From: Nocardioides mangrovicus
GTDB taxonomy: Bacteria > Actinomycetota > Actinomycetes > Propionibacteriales > Nocardioidaceae
NCBI RefSeq assembly: GCF_003674065.1
Contig: NZ_RDBE01000010.1
Location: forward strand, 59,649-123,648
Reading direction: 5' to 3'
Length of the DNA: 64,000 bases
Position 1 is the stretch's first letter. Each line of letters begins with the position of its first letter. The notes below the pieces were generated by a model. The model was not told the origin of the DNA, searched no databases, and saw nothing but the letters and a program-made list of their open reading frames with translations. This document shows positions 40,271 through 48,814 of this stretch, piece after piece. The translations under genes were made by a program, and so were the position numbers.

Positions 40271-41300
40271 GCTTCCGGCGGCGGCGCGAGGCCGACTCCG
40301 GGGAGATGTTCAGCAACCGGAGCACGGCCTTCTCCATCGCCGCCTGCCGCTCGACCGGGCCGTCGTACTCGCGCTCGACGGCGGCCGAGATCGTGACGCC
40401 GTCCTCGTAGAGGTCGATGACGCGTGGGTCGACGTAGGAGTTGCGCGCGATCGTGGGGGTGTTGCCGAGGAAGGCCGAGACCTCCTTCATCGCGGCGCTG
40501 ACCGCCCGCTTGCGCGAGGCCTTGGTGTCACCCGGCTCCTCGGAGGCCGCCAGGGCGGCCGCGGCGAGGACCGTGGCGTGCCAGGTACGGAAGTCCTTGG
40601 CCGTCAGGTCCTCCCCCACGCTGTCGTGCAGGTAGGCGTTGACCAGCGCGGCGTCGAGGTCGGCCCAGTTGGCGAGGTCCTTGTAGGCCATCAGCCGCTC
40701 GCTGCCGCCGCGGCGACGTCGCATGGTCTCCACGGCCTTCATCGCGTCCGGATCGTCGATCTCGATGCGGTGCTCGACGCCGGACTTGCCGACGAACTCG
40801 AAGACCAGCACGTCCTTGTGGCGCGAGACGTGCCGCTTCTCCAACGTGGTGAGGCCGAAGGAGTCGTTCTCGGCGTAGACGTCGCTGCCGATGCGGAAGT
40901 AGCCCAGGTCGAGCAGCCGGACCGCGGTGGCCGCGGCCCGCTCCAGCGGCATGCCCTCCTGCGCCAGGTGCTCGGCCAGTGCGGCCCTCGCCTTCGGCAG
41001 CTTCTTGGCCACCCGGGTGACCCGCTGGAACTTCTCGGCGTCGCGCTTGGTCCGCCAGTCCGGGTGGTAGAGGTACTGGCGCCGGCCGGCGGCGTCGGTG
41101 CCGACGGCCTGAATGTGGCCGTTGGCCACCGGGGAGATCCAGACGTCCTGCCACGCGGGCGGAATCACCAGCGCCTTGATCCGCTCGACGTCGGGCCGGC
41201 CGAGCCGCTCGCCGTGCTGGTCGAGGTAGCTGAAGCCCTTGCCCGAGCGACGCCTGGTGTAGCCGGGGTCGTGCGGGGAGACCGTGCGCAGCCGGACCAT
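40266..41300 (-). CDS. Type IB DNA topoisomerase (poxvirus-like bacterial form)
   Basis: 344 residues. Bacterial topoisomerase IB blocks are present: GFSYLDQHGERL, IPPAWQDVWISPVANGHIQAVGTDAAGRRQYLYHPDWR, LGYFRIGSDVYAENDSFGLTTLEKRHV, KDFRTWHAT and the catalytic Tyr289 in ARNSYVDPRV. It relaxes supercoils by nicking one strand with a 3-prime phosphotyrosine link. The ATG overlaps the preceding stop by one base (TGATG), so it is the last gene of a coupled run with the propeller-like and methyltransferase genes. Confidence 0.94.
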   Translation of the reverse strand: MVRLRTVSPHDPGYTRRRSGKGFSYLDQHGERLGRPDVERIKALVIPPAWQDVWISPVANGHIQAVGTDAAGRRQYLYHPDWRTKRDAEKFQRVTRVAKKLPKARAALAEHLAQEGMPLERAAATAVRLLDLGYFRIGSDVYAENDSFGLTTLEKRHVSRHKDVLVFEFVGKSGVEHRIEIDDPDAMKAVETMRRRRGGSERLMAYKDLANWADLDAALVNAYLHDSVGEDLTAKDFRTWHATVLAAAALAASEEPGDTKASRKRAVSAAMKEVSAFLGNTPTIARNSYVDPRVIDLYEDGVTISAAVEREYDGPVERQAAMEKAVLRLLNISPESASRRRRKR

Positions 41301-42070
41301 CAGCGACCCACCGCCAGCGCCGCGCGCACGGCCGTGCCGGCGTCGAAGAGCCGCAGCTGCACGACGGGCTGCCGCACGCCCTCCGAGCCGATCCGGACCC
41401 GCCCACCGGGGCCCACCGAGATGGACTCGCCCTGCCGCTGCGCGGGCAGCGGGTAGGTCGCGAGCCGGCGGAACCCGGGGTAGGCGTAGACGCCGACGTC
41501 GGTGTAGCCGCGGACCAGCACCTGGTCGTCGGAGAGGAACGCGCCGTCGGTGGCGAAGTCGTTGATCGACCCCACGCTGGTCAGCTGGTTGTCGGCGCCG
41601 GGGTCCAGGCGCTGCGGGGCTGCGTACACCACTCCACCGAACAGGGCCTTGGTGACGACGAACAACCTCCCAGAGTGGGGATCTCGCAGGAGCGTCTCGG
41701 CGTCGTGGGCCGTGCCGTCGGGGTAAATGAGCCGGTACGCCGGCACCTGCACCGTCCGCTCACCGCGGCCGACCGGCACCTTGCGCACCACCACGAAGCG
41801 CCGTTCGCGGTCGTTGTCGCCGATGTCGCCCACCCACACGTGCCCGGCGTTGGCCGGGGCGAGCGCCTCGGCGTCGACCTGGCTGCCGTAGTCGGTGATC
41901 CCGACGGTGCGGCCGTGGTCGTCGAGCACGAAGACCCGGCCGGCGTCGCCGCTGTCGTTGGTGAGAATCGTCAGCGAGCCGAGGTCCACCATCCCGCTGT
42001 CCTCGTCGATGCGCGGGTCCTGCACGGTGAAGACGGTCGCGGCGAGCACCGCCGCGAGGAACGGGATCAT
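41300..42070 (-). CDS. Exported propeller-like protein
   Basis: 256 residues; ATG overlaps the methyltransferase stop (ATGA). A short hydrophobic N-terminus (MIPFLAAVLAATVFTV) suggests export. The body is all beta with repeated motifs of a sugar- or phytase-like propeller: GSLTILTNDSGDAGRVFVLDDHGR, QVDAEALAPANAGHVWVGDIGDN, DAETLLRDPHSGRLFVVTK, YPGFRRLATYPLPAQRQGESISV. Acidic DSGD and DIGDND segments could bind metal. I recognise no exact family; phytase/esterase-like beta-propeller is the closest impression. Confidence 0.65.
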   Translation of the reverse strand: MIPFLAAVLAATVFTVQDPRIDEDSGMVDLGSLTILTNDSGDAGRVFVLDDHGRTVGITDYGSQVDAEALAPANAGHVWVGDIGDNDRERRFVVVRKVPVGRGERTVQVPAYRLIYPDGTAHDAETLLRDPHSGRLFVVTKALFGGVVYAAPQRLDPGADNQLTSVGSINDFATDGAFLSDDQVLVRGYTDVGVYAYPGFRRLATYPLPAQRQGESISVGPGGRVRIGSEGVRQPVVQLRLFDAGTAVRAALAVGR

Positions 42071-43257
42071 CCGAGCAGCTCGGCCAGCTTCGGGGTGACC
42101 TGCCAGACCTCGGTCAGCTCCGCCAGCGCGCGACGGTCCTCCTCGCGCGGGGCGGCGTCGGTGCGCACCGCCCGCAACAGCGTGTTGCGGGGCGTGTGCT
42201 CGGAGCCGACGAACTCCACGACGTCCACGCGGTAGCCCTCCAGCCGCAGCAGCGAGGCCCGTAGCGCGTCGGTGAGGGTGTCGGCCAACCGCTCGCGCAG
42301 GATGCCGTCGCGGGTGAGCATCGCGTACGGCTCGGGCGTCGGCGCGCGCCGCAGCTGGGCGGCGACGTCGTGGTGGCAGCAGGGAGCGGCGAGCACCAGG
42401 CTCGCCTCCCAGCCGACCGCGCGGGCCAGCGCGTCGTCGGTGGCGGTGTCGCAGGCGTGCAGCGCGAGCACCACCTCCGGCGCCGGGTCGACGTCGGCCC
42501 CGGAGATGGTGCCCTGCACGAAGCGCGCGTCGGCACCGAGCTCGTCGGCCACCCGCTCGTTGTGCGCCAGCGCCTGCGCCTTGGTGTCCACCCCGACCAC
42601 CCGCACCGGCAGCGACCGCTGGGCGAGGTGGGCCGCCGCGGCGAAGGTGAGATAGGCGTTGCCGCAGCCCAGGTCGACCAGCCGCAGCGGGTCCTCCGGC
42701 GTGGGCGTCCGCAGCCGACCCGAGGAGAGCGCGTCGGTGACGGCCTGGTCGAGCAGCCGGACGAACTCCTCGACCTGGCGGTACTTGGCCCGTCGGCTGG
42801 GCTTGACCCGTCCGTGCTCGTCGGCGATCCCGAGCGCTCGCAGCACCGGGTGGTCCTCGGCCAGCAGTCGCGCCTTGTCGTGGTCGTGGGACCGGTCGGG
42901 TTCCGCAGCGGCGCGGGTGACGCCCACGACCGCCTCGCCCTTCTTCGTCACCCGCAGCTGGTGGGTCTCGGTGGTGGTCTCCACCAGCCAGTTCGCGAAC
43001 GGCTCGGCCAGCAGCGCATCGAGCGCCGCGGCGCTCTCGGCGCCCGGCGCGTGGTTGGCGGTGAACGCCTGGGTCTGGTCGTAGGTCGTGACCTGCAGCC
43101 GGCGCCCGGCCTTGAGGTCGACGTAGCGCAGCTCGGCGCGGCGCCACGGCGGGGTCGTGCCTCGCCGACGGCCCGAGGCGACGGCGCGCACGAGGGTCTC
43201 CTGGGTCAGCACCAGCGCGCGCAGCCGGGCGAGCGCGACGTCGAGCGGCTGGGTCAT
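42067..43257 (-). CDS. SAM-dependent methyltransferase (METTL25/Methyltransf_32-like)
   Basis: 396 residues. Residues about 1-150 have no clear domain (a SAM-free N-terminal region with TTETHQLRVTKKGEAVVG). From about 165: RRAKYRQVEEFVRLLD, motif I LVDLGCGNAYLTFAAAAHL, VVGVDTKAQALAHNERVA, LALHACDTATDDALARAVG and LVLAAPCCHHDVAAQL, the pattern of the Methyltransf_32/METTL25-like family including its conserved HACDTATD and PCCH. Such proteins probably methylate an RNA or protein. It lies 10 bases after a mini-membrane-protein gene and overlaps the next gene. Confidence 0.82.
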   Translation of the reverse strand: MTQPLDVALARLRALVLTQETLVRAVASGRRRGTTPPWRRAELRYVDLKAGRRLQVTTYDQTQAFTANHAPGAESAAALDALLAEPFANWLVETTTETHQLRVTKKGEAVVGVTRAAAEPDRSHDHDKARLLAEDHPVLRALGIADEHGRVKPSRRAKYRQVEEFVRLLDQAVTDALSSGRLRTPTPEDPLRLVDLGCGNAYLTFAAAAHLAQRSLPVRVVGVDTKAQALAHNERVADELGADARFVQGTISGADVDPAPEVVLALHACDTATDDALARAVGWEASLVLAAPCCHHDVAAQLRRAPTPEPYAMLTRDGILRERLADTLTDALRASLLRLEGYRVDVVEFVGSEHTPRNTLLRAVRTDAAPREEDRRALAELTEVWQVTPKLAELLG

Positions 43258-43267
43258 CGCGCCGGTC

Positions 43268-43363
43268 TCATCGCAGCAGCGAGGTGATGGCGACGATGAG
43301 GATCAACCCGGCCAGCGCGCACGGGATGACCAGGCGCCTATAGCGGGGATGCACGTCCACCAC
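43268..43363 (-). CDS. Mini membrane protein (about 28-31 residues)
   Basis: Reads VHPRYRRLVIPCALAGLI followed by LIVAITSLLR and a TGA stop; start is GTG at 43354, with in-frame GTGs at 43360 and 43363. A basic head (HPRYRR) precedes one membrane helix, as in single-pass mini-proteins with the N-terminus inside. AGGGTGGTGG just upstream may serve as ribosome-binding site. It ends 10 bases before the methyltransferase gene on the same strand, so it probably heads that operon. No function known. Confidence 0.6.
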   Translation of the reverse strand: MVDVHPRYRRLVIPCALAGLILIVAITSLLR

Positions 43364-43459
43364 CCTAAATCGGGGGGTGGTGAAGGCCGCCGTCCGGGCG
43401 CAGACTGTTCAGTACGCCGGCCTCCTCGGCCGGCGCCGACTCTCGGAGATGGTGCGCAG

Positions 43460-44152
43460 ATGACTGCTTCCCTGCCCGACATGATGCCCGTGCTCTCCCG
43501 CGGCAAGCACCGCAACGCCAAGCGCGGCGCGTGCTTCATGGAGATGGCCTCCTACCTGGCCGGGGAGAAGTGGTCGGACCATCCCGCGTGCACGCACGGC
43601 CTCCTGGCGGCGGTCGCCCGCGACGTCAACGACTACGTCGAGGACGGCGCCCGCAGCCGCATCGTCCCGCTCATCCCCTCGGTGGTCGGCCTCACCACCG
43701 ACGACCCGCGCGCCGACGCCTGGATCGCCCAGGAGGTCGCGCTGATCGCCCTCCCGATCGCCCCGGCCCCCCGGCAGCGCGTGGCCGCCGTCGGGCTGGT
43801 GCGCTGCGAGGAGGTGCTCAACGACCTCGAGGGACGTCCCACCGAGGCGATGCGCCCGGAGATCCGTGCGGCACTGGACGCCCAGCCCCACGCCCGCGAC
43901 TGGGCGTACCGGTTCCTGCGCCGCGGCCGCAGCACCAGCGCCCGCAGCTTCAACCGCCGCAGCGCGCCGGTGATCGCCCGCGCCTCCGTGGCCGGGGTGG
44001 CCGAGGCGCTCGGGGAGGAGCGCGACGAGCGGCTGGTCGGGCTGCTGGAGCGGGTCGTGGTGCTGTGCGAGGAGCGCTTCCCTCAGGCCGCCATGGCCTC
44101 GTCGGTGGTCTCGGCCGCGTCGCCCGCCGAGCGCCAGCGCACCAGGGCCTGA
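43460..44152 (+). CDS. Actinobacterial protein of unknown function
   Basis: 230 residues from the ATG at 43460. No family recognised. Visible features: GKHRNAKRGACFMEMASYLAGEKWSDHPACTHGLLAAVARDVNDYV (a conserved-looking N-terminal block with two Cys), a hydrophobic middle (WIAQEVALIALPIAPAPRQRVAAVGLV), then an alpha-helical Arg-rich part and VGLLERVVVLCEERFP. No signal peptide or clear membrane helix. The last 70 bases overlap the convergent MFS gene. It is read away from the mini-membrane/methyltransferase operon. Confidence 0.7.
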   Translation: MTASLPDMMPVLSRGKHRNAKRGACFMEMASYLAGEKWSDHPACTHGLLAAVARDVNDYVEDGARSRIVPLIPSVVGLTTDDPRADAWIAQEVALIALPIAPAPRQRVAAVGLVRCEEVLNDLEGRPTEAMRPEIRAALDAQPHARDWAYRFLRRGRSTSARSFNRRSAPVIARASVAGVAEALGEERDERLVGLLERVVVLCEERFPQAAMASSVVSAASPAERQRTRA

Positions 44153-45375
44153 CGTCCGCCGCCGTAGAGGGCGTAGGCGACCAGCACGCCGAACAGCGAC
44201 ATCGCGCCACCGCCGATGAGGGTCCAGCGGGCCCCGAAGGTGGCGCCGACCCAGCCCACGACCGGGGCGCCCACCGGGGTGCCGCCCATGACCAGGGTCA
44301 TGTAGAGCGCCATGACGCGACCGCGCATCTGCGGGGCCGTCGAGAGCTGGACGGTGGTGTTGGCGGCGTTGAGCATCGTCAGCAGCGAGAACCCCAGCAG
44401 TGGGGTGAGCGCGGCGAAGGTGACGTAGCTGGGCATCAGGCCCAGCACGATCTCGACCGTGCCGAACGCCAGGCCGGCGACGACCACCAGCCACGGCCGG
44501 GGCCGGCCCTCGCGGCGCGCGCCGAGCAGCGCACCGGTCAGCGACCCGACGGCCAAGGTGGTGCCCAGCAGGCCGTACTGGCCCGAGCCCTTGTGGAAGA
44601 CCTGGGTGGCCATCAGCGCCGAGGTCATCTGGAAGTTCATGCCGAAGGTGCCGGCGAAGAAGCCGGCCACCAGCACCAGCTTCAGGTCCGCGCGACGGCG
44701 GACGTAGCGCAACCCGTCGCGGATCATGCCGGGCTCGCGGGGTGCCCGCTCGAGGCGCACCAGCTCCGACTCGCGCATCCGGCGCAGGGCGTAGATGACC
44801 GCGGCGTAGCTGAGGCCGTTGAGCAGGATGACCCAGCCCGTGGCGGCGACGCCGGAGCCGAACAGCGCGATCAGGAAGCCCGAGGCGGCCGGCCCGACCA
44901 CGCGCGCCAGGTTGAAGGAGGCGGAGTTGAGGCCGACGGCGTTGGCGAGGTCGTCGGGGCCCACCATCTCGCTGACGAAGGACTGGCGGGCGGGGGCGTC
45001 GAAGGCCGCGCCGATGCCGAAGCAGAAGGCGACGGCGAAGACCATCCACGGCTCCACGACGCCGGTGAGCGCGAGAACGGCGAGCAGCAGCGAGCTGAGC
45101 CCCATCCACGCCTGGGTGGCCTGCAGCATCTTGTTCTTCGCGAAGCGGTCGGCCAGGAGCCCGGCGTAGGGCGAGAGCAGCAGGATCGGCAGGAACTGCA
45201 GGCCGGTGGTGATGCCGAGCGCGGTGGCCGCCGCGGAGGAACTGCCGTGGTGGAGCTGGAGCACCAGCCAGTCCTGCGCGACGCGCTGCATCCAGGTGCC
45301 GGTGTTGGAGACGACGCCACCGGCGGCGTAGAGCCGGTAGTTGCGGTTGTGCAGGGCGCGGAAGGTAGGGCTCAA
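44083..45375 (-). CDS. MFS transporter (EntS/MFS_3-like exporter)
   Basis: 430 residues from a rare TTG start that overlaps the marR stop (TTGA). About 12 membrane segments. The first segment reads RNYRLYAAGGVVSNTGTWMQRVAQDWLVLQL, typical of the MFS_3 (enterobactin-exporter-like) group; motif A appears as GLLADRFAKNKML. It probably exports a small molecule. The preceding marR gene is coupled, so the pair resembles the MarR/exporter pair at 10-12 kb but in regulator-first order. Confidence 0.9.
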   Translation of the reverse strand: MSPTFRALHNRNYRLYAAGGVVSNTGTWMQRVAQDWLVLQLHHGSSSAAATALGITTGLQFLPILLLSPYAGLLADRFAKNKMLQATQAWMGLSSLLLAVLALTGVVEPWMVFAVAFCFGIGAAFDAPARQSFVSEMVGPDDLANAVGLNSASFNLARVVGPAASGFLIALFGSGVAATGWVILLNGLSYAAVIYALRRMRESELVRLERAPREPGMIRDGLRYVRRRADLKLVLVAGFFAGTFGMNFQMTSALMATQVFHKGSGQYGLLGTTLAVGSLTGALLGARREGRPRPWLVVVAGLAFGTVEIVLGLMPSYVTFAALTPLLGFSLLTMLNAANTTVQLSTAPQMRGRVMALYMTLVMGGTPVGAPVVGWVGATFGARWTLIGGGAMSLFGVLVAYALYGGGRQALVRWRSAGDAAETTDEAMAA

Positions 45376-45824
45376 TCGAGTGACGCAAGCCTTTCGAGGA
45401 TCGGGGCGGCCTGGCGGAGCACAGCGCGCTCGTCAGGGGTGAGCTGGTGCAGGCGCTGGGCCAGCCACTCGTCGCGGCGACGCCGGTCGGCCTGCAGCCG
45501 CCGGGTGCCCTCCGCGGAGATCGCCACCAGCACCTGACGCTTGTCGTGCTCGTCCTGGCGGCGCTCGACGTAGCCTCCGTCGACCAGGCAGGCGACGGTG
45601 CGGGTCATCGAGGGCGGTTGCACCCGCTCGTGGGCGGCCAGCTGGCCGACGGTCATCTCCCCCTCGCGGAAGAGCACGCCGAGCGCCGAGCGGGCGCCGA
45701 CGCTGAGGTCGTCGGTGGCCTCGCGCTGGTTGGAGAGCCGACGCCGCAGCCGCATCACCGAGACCCGCAGCTCGGAGGCGAGCCCGGCGTCGGTGCGCGC
45801 GACGCGCTCCACGGTCGGAGTCAT
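45372..45824 (-). CDS. MarR-family regulator coupled to an MFS transporter
   Basis: 150 residues. The winged helix reads TVGQLAAHERVQPPSMTRTVACLVDGGYVERRQDEHDKRQVLVAIS, with the MarR wing DEHDKRQ. It is the first gene of a two-gene operon; its TGA overlaps the TTG start of the MFS gene, which would let exporter translation depend on regulator translation. An inverted repeat just upstream (45832-45853) is the likely autoregulatory operator. Confidence 0.9.
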   Translation of the reverse strand: MTPTVERVARTDAGLASELRVSVMRLRRRLSNQREATDDLSVGARSALGVLFREGEMTVGQLAAHERVQPPSMTRTVACLVDGGYVERRQDEHDKRQVLVAISAEGTRRLQADRRRRDEWLAQRLHQLTPDERAVLRQAAPILERLASLD

Positions 45825-45831
45825 GATGCTG

Positions 45832-45853
45832 AGCCTAACTCATTAGTCAGGCT
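45832..45853. promoter_or_regulatory. MarR operator candidate
   Basis: AGCCTAAC (45832-45839) and GTCAGGCT (45846-45853) are inverted arms with one mismatch; nested inside is CTAACTCATTAG (45835-45846), a TTAG/CTAA palindrome of the kind MarR proteins bind. It begins 8 bases upstream of the marR ATG, so the regulator bound here would cover the start region. Confidence 0.6.
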
Positions 45854-45867
45854 AAGCATTCCTCGGG

Positions 45868-47313
45868 TCAGGTGAGCAGCTGGCGCACCGGGTCGATCGC
45901 GAAGTACACGACGAACAGCGCCGAGACCACCCACAGCAGCGGGTGCACGCCGGCGGTGCGGCCGCGCACCAGCTTGATGAGCGCGTAGGAGACGAAGCCT
46001 GCGCCGATGCCCACCGAGATCGAGTAGGTGAAGGGCATCAAGACGATGGTGAGGAAGGCCGGGATCGCGATGTCGACGTCGTCCCAGGAGATGCCGCCGA
46101 CCTGCTGCATCATCAAGAACCCGACCAGCACCAGGGCCGGCACCGCGGCCTCGCTGGGGATCACCTCGACCAGCGGCGCGAAGACCATGGAGAGCAGGAA
46201 CAGCACCCCGGTGACCACCGAGGCCAGTCCGGTGCGAGCGCCCTCGCCGACGCCGGAGGCCGACTCGATGTAGGCGGTGTTCGACGAGACGCCGCCGAGA
46301 CCGCCGGCCGCCGCGGCGAGCGAGTCGACGACCAGGATCCGCTGGGTGCCCGGCGGCATCCCCTCCTCGTCGAGCAGCCCGGCCTCGGCGCCGATGGCGG
46401 TCATCGTGCCCATGGTGTCGAAGAAGTCGGCGAGCATGAGGGTGAAGACGAGCAGCACGGCCGAGACCACGCCGATGTTGCTGAAGGAGCCGAGCAGGTT
46501 GACGTGGCCCACGGTGTCCAGGTGCGGGAGCGAGACGACGTCGCCCGGCAGCCGCGGCACGTTGAGGCTCCAGCCGTTGGGGTTCACCTTGTCGCCGTCG
46601 ACGCTCGGGCCGACGTTGGCGATGGCCTCGATGACGATGGCCAGCACGGTGGAGGCCACGATCGCGATGAGGATGGCGCCGCGCACCCGGCGCACGTAGA
46701 GGGCGATGACCAGGACCAGCCCGATCGCGAACACCAGGACCGGCCAGCCGTCGAGGAAGCCGTTGGCCCCCAGCTGCACCGGCACGGTGGTGTTGGCGGC
46801 GTCGGGGATGCGGCGCACGAAGCCGGCGTCGACGAACCCGATGAGGGCGATGAACAGGCCGATGCCGACCGAGATCGCCGTCTTCAGCTGCGCGGGCACC
46901 GCGTGGAAGACCGCGGTCCGGAAGCCGGTGAGCACCAGCACCAGGATCACGACGCCCTCGATCACCACCAGGCCCATGGCGTCGGCCCAGGTCATCTGCG
47001 AGGCCACCGAGAAGGCCACGAACGCGTTGAGGCCCAACCCCGTGGCCAGCGCCAGGGGGTAGTTGGCGACGAGGCCCATCAGAATCGTCATCACGCCCGC
47101 GACCAGGGCGGTGCCGGCCGCGATGGCGGCCAGGTTCGGGGCCGAGCCGCCGCCGAGGTACTTCCCGTCGGCGTCCTTGGCGAAGCCGAGGATGAGCGGG
47201 TTGAGCACGATGATGTAGGCCATCGTGAAGAAGGTGACGATGCCGCCGCGCACCTCCCGCCCAACGGTCGATCCGCGCTGGCTGATCTTGAAGAACCGGT
47301 CCACGGGCGGCAT
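45868..47313 (-). CDS. NCS2-family purine permease (AzgA/PbuG type)
   Basis: 481 residues from the ATG at 47313 (MPPVDRFFKISQRGS); about 12-14 membrane segments. AzgA-type blocks: GSTVGREVRGGIVTFFTMAYIIVLNPLIL at the start, NAFVAFSV, VGIGLFIALIGFVDAGFV, LMLADFFDTMGTMTAIGAEAGL and SSNTAYIESASGVGEGARTGLASVV, which form the substrate site. These are proton symporters for adenine, guanine or hypoxanthine. It is divergent from the NCS1 permease gene, so purine and pyrimidine uptake share one promoter region. Confidence 0.93.
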   Translation of the reverse strand: MPPVDRFFKISQRGSTVGREVRGGIVTFFTMAYIIVLNPLILGFAKDADGKYLGGGSAPNLAAIAAGTALVAGVMTILMGLVANYPLALATGLGLNAFVAFSVASQMTWADAMGLVVIEGVVILVLVLTGFRTAVFHAVPAQLKTAISVGIGLFIALIGFVDAGFVRRIPDAANTTVPVQLGANGFLDGWPVLVFAIGLVLVIALYVRRVRGAILIAIVASTVLAIVIEAIANVGPSVDGDKVNPNGWSLNVPRLPGDVVSLPHLDTVGHVNLLGSFSNIGVVSAVLLVFTLMLADFFDTMGTMTAIGAEAGLLDEEGMPPGTQRILVVDSLAAAAGGLGGVSSNTAYIESASGVGEGARTGLASVVTGVLFLLSMVFAPLVEVIPSEAAVPALVLVGFLMMQQVGGISWDDVDIAIPAFLTIVLMPFTYSISVGIGAGFVSYALIKLVRGRTAGVHPLLWVVSALFVVYFAIDPVRQLLT

Positions 47314-47365
47314 CAAAGCAGACGCGGTGTGGACCGGTGTGTTTCGGCGGCGTGAAATACCCGCG

Positions 47366-47387
47366 TCGGGGGTGGCGGCACCCCCGA
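47366..47387. promoter_or_regulatory. Inverted repeat in the NCS2/NCS1 divergent gap
   Basis: TCGGGGGTG (47366-47374) and CACCCCCGA (47379-47387) are perfect 9-base arms around GCGG. The element ends 11 bases before the NCS1 ATG. It could be an operator for a nucleobase-responsive regulator or an RNA hairpin that covers the ribosome-binding site; no regulator gene is adjacent. Confidence 0.5.
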
Positions 47388-47398
47388 ACGGGACGAGA

Positions 47399-48814
47399 AT
47401 GCCGCCCGTGACGACCACTGGAGACCTCGACAACCCGATCGCCGCCGAGCACTACGGACACCGGACCGTCGCGGTCGAGCCCGGCGGCGTCGAGCAGATC
47501 CCCGAGTCCGAGCGGCACGGCACCCCGCTGCAGCTGCTGTGGACCTGGACCTCGCCGAACCTGGAGTTCGCCACCATCGGCGTCGGCATCATCGGCCCGC
47601 TGTTCTTCGGCCTGAGCTTCTGGCAGTGCTTCCTGGCCATCGTCGTGGGCACCGCCCTCGGCTCGGCCACGCACGGGGTGCTGTCGGGCTGGGGCCCGCG
47701 CAACGGGCTGTGCCAGATGGTGCTCAGCCGCACCGGGTTCGGGTTCCTGGGCAACATCCTCCCCGCGGGTCTCAACGCCGTCATCGCCGGCGTCGGCTGG
47801 TTCGCGGTCAACAGCATCAGCGGGGCCCTCGCGCTGCACGCCCTGATCGACGGACTGCCGAAGGTGGTGTGCCTGCTCGTCATCGTGGCCGCGCAGCTCA
47901 CGCTGGCCTTCTACGGCCACAACCTGGTGCACGCCTTCGAGCGCTACGCCCTGCCCGTCCTGGCGCTCGTGTTCCTCATCGGCGCCGTCATCGTCTTCGC
48001 CAAGTCCGACCCGGGCGCCCCGGGCAAGCCGATCCCCGGCGCCTGGCTGATCGAGGCGGCCGCCGCCTTCGGCTACGCCTGCGGCTGGAACCCGTACGCC
48101 TCGGACTACACCCGCTACCTGCCCAGCAGCGTCGACCGCGTGAAGACCGGGCTCTACGCCGGCCTGGGCATCTTCGTCTCCTGCGTGGTGCTCGAGACCG
48201 CCGGCGCCGCGATGGTCTCCGCCGCCGGCAAGGCCGCGAACGTCGACCCGGGCGTCTACACCGGACTGTTGCCGACCTTCCTGGGCGACCTAACCCTGCT
48301 GTGCATCGCGGTCGGCGCCGTGGCCGCCAACGCGCTGAACATCTACTCCGGGGCGATGTCGTTCATGGCGCTGGGGGTCAAGCTGCCGCTGCACCGCGCT
48401 CGCGCGGTGGTCGCGGTGGTCTTCGGCGTGCTCGGCTTCGTCGTGGCGATCCTGGGCCTGAAGAACGCCGGCGAGAACTACGAGAACTTCCTGCTCGTCA
48501 TCGCCTACTGGATCGGCCCCTGGCTCGGCGTGGTGCTGACCGACCGCTACCTGCGGCGCGGGGAGTCCACCGAGGAGCTCACGGCGACCGCGACGGACAC
48601 GACGTACCGGAACTGGGCCGGGCCGATCGCGATGGGCGTCGGCATGGTGATCTCGATCTGGCTGTTCTCGAACCAGACCAAGTACGTCGGGCTCGTGGTC
48701 AAGCACGAGCCGCACGTCGGTGACATCACCTTCCTGGTCGGCTTCGTCGTCGCCGCCGCGCTCTACCTGGTGCTCTACCCGGCGATGGGCAAGCGCGCCA
48801 AGATGGCCGTGTGA
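47399..48814 (+). CDS. codB: NCS1-family cytosine/purine permease (CodB-like)
   Basis: 471 residues from the ATG at 47399 (GGACGAG just upstream; GTG at 47408 possible). It has about 12 membrane segments and the NCS1 signature regions: TPLQLLWTWTSPNLEFATIGVG, GPRNGLCQMVLSRTGFGFLGN, GWNPYASDYTRYLP and NALNIYSGAMSF. The downstream gene, coupled by GTGA, encodes a cytosine deaminase, so cytosine is the likely substrate; purines or related compounds cannot be excluded. Confidence 0.9.
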   Translation: MPPVTTTGDLDNPIAAEHYGHRTVAVEPGGVEQIPESERHGTPLQLLWTWTSPNLEFATIGVGIIGPLFFGLSFWQCFLAIVVGTALGSATHGVLSGWGPRNGLCQMVLSRTGFGFLGNILPAGLNAVIAGVGWFAVNSISGALALHALIDGLPKVVCLLVIVAAQLTLAFYGHNLVHAFERYALPVLALVFLIGAVIVFAKSDPGAPGKPIPGAWLIEAAAAFGYACGWNPYASDYTRYLPSSVDRVKTGLYAGLGIFVSCVVLETAGAAMVSAAGKAANVDPGVYTGLLPTFLGDLTLLCIAVGAVAANALNIYSGAMSFMALGVKLPLHRARAVVAVVFGVLGFVVAILGLKNAGENYENFLLVIAYWIGPWLGVVLTDRYLRRGESTEELTATATDTTYRNWAGPIAMGVGMVISIWLFSNQTKYVGLVVKHEPHVGDITFLVGFVVAAALYLVLYPAMGKRAKMAV

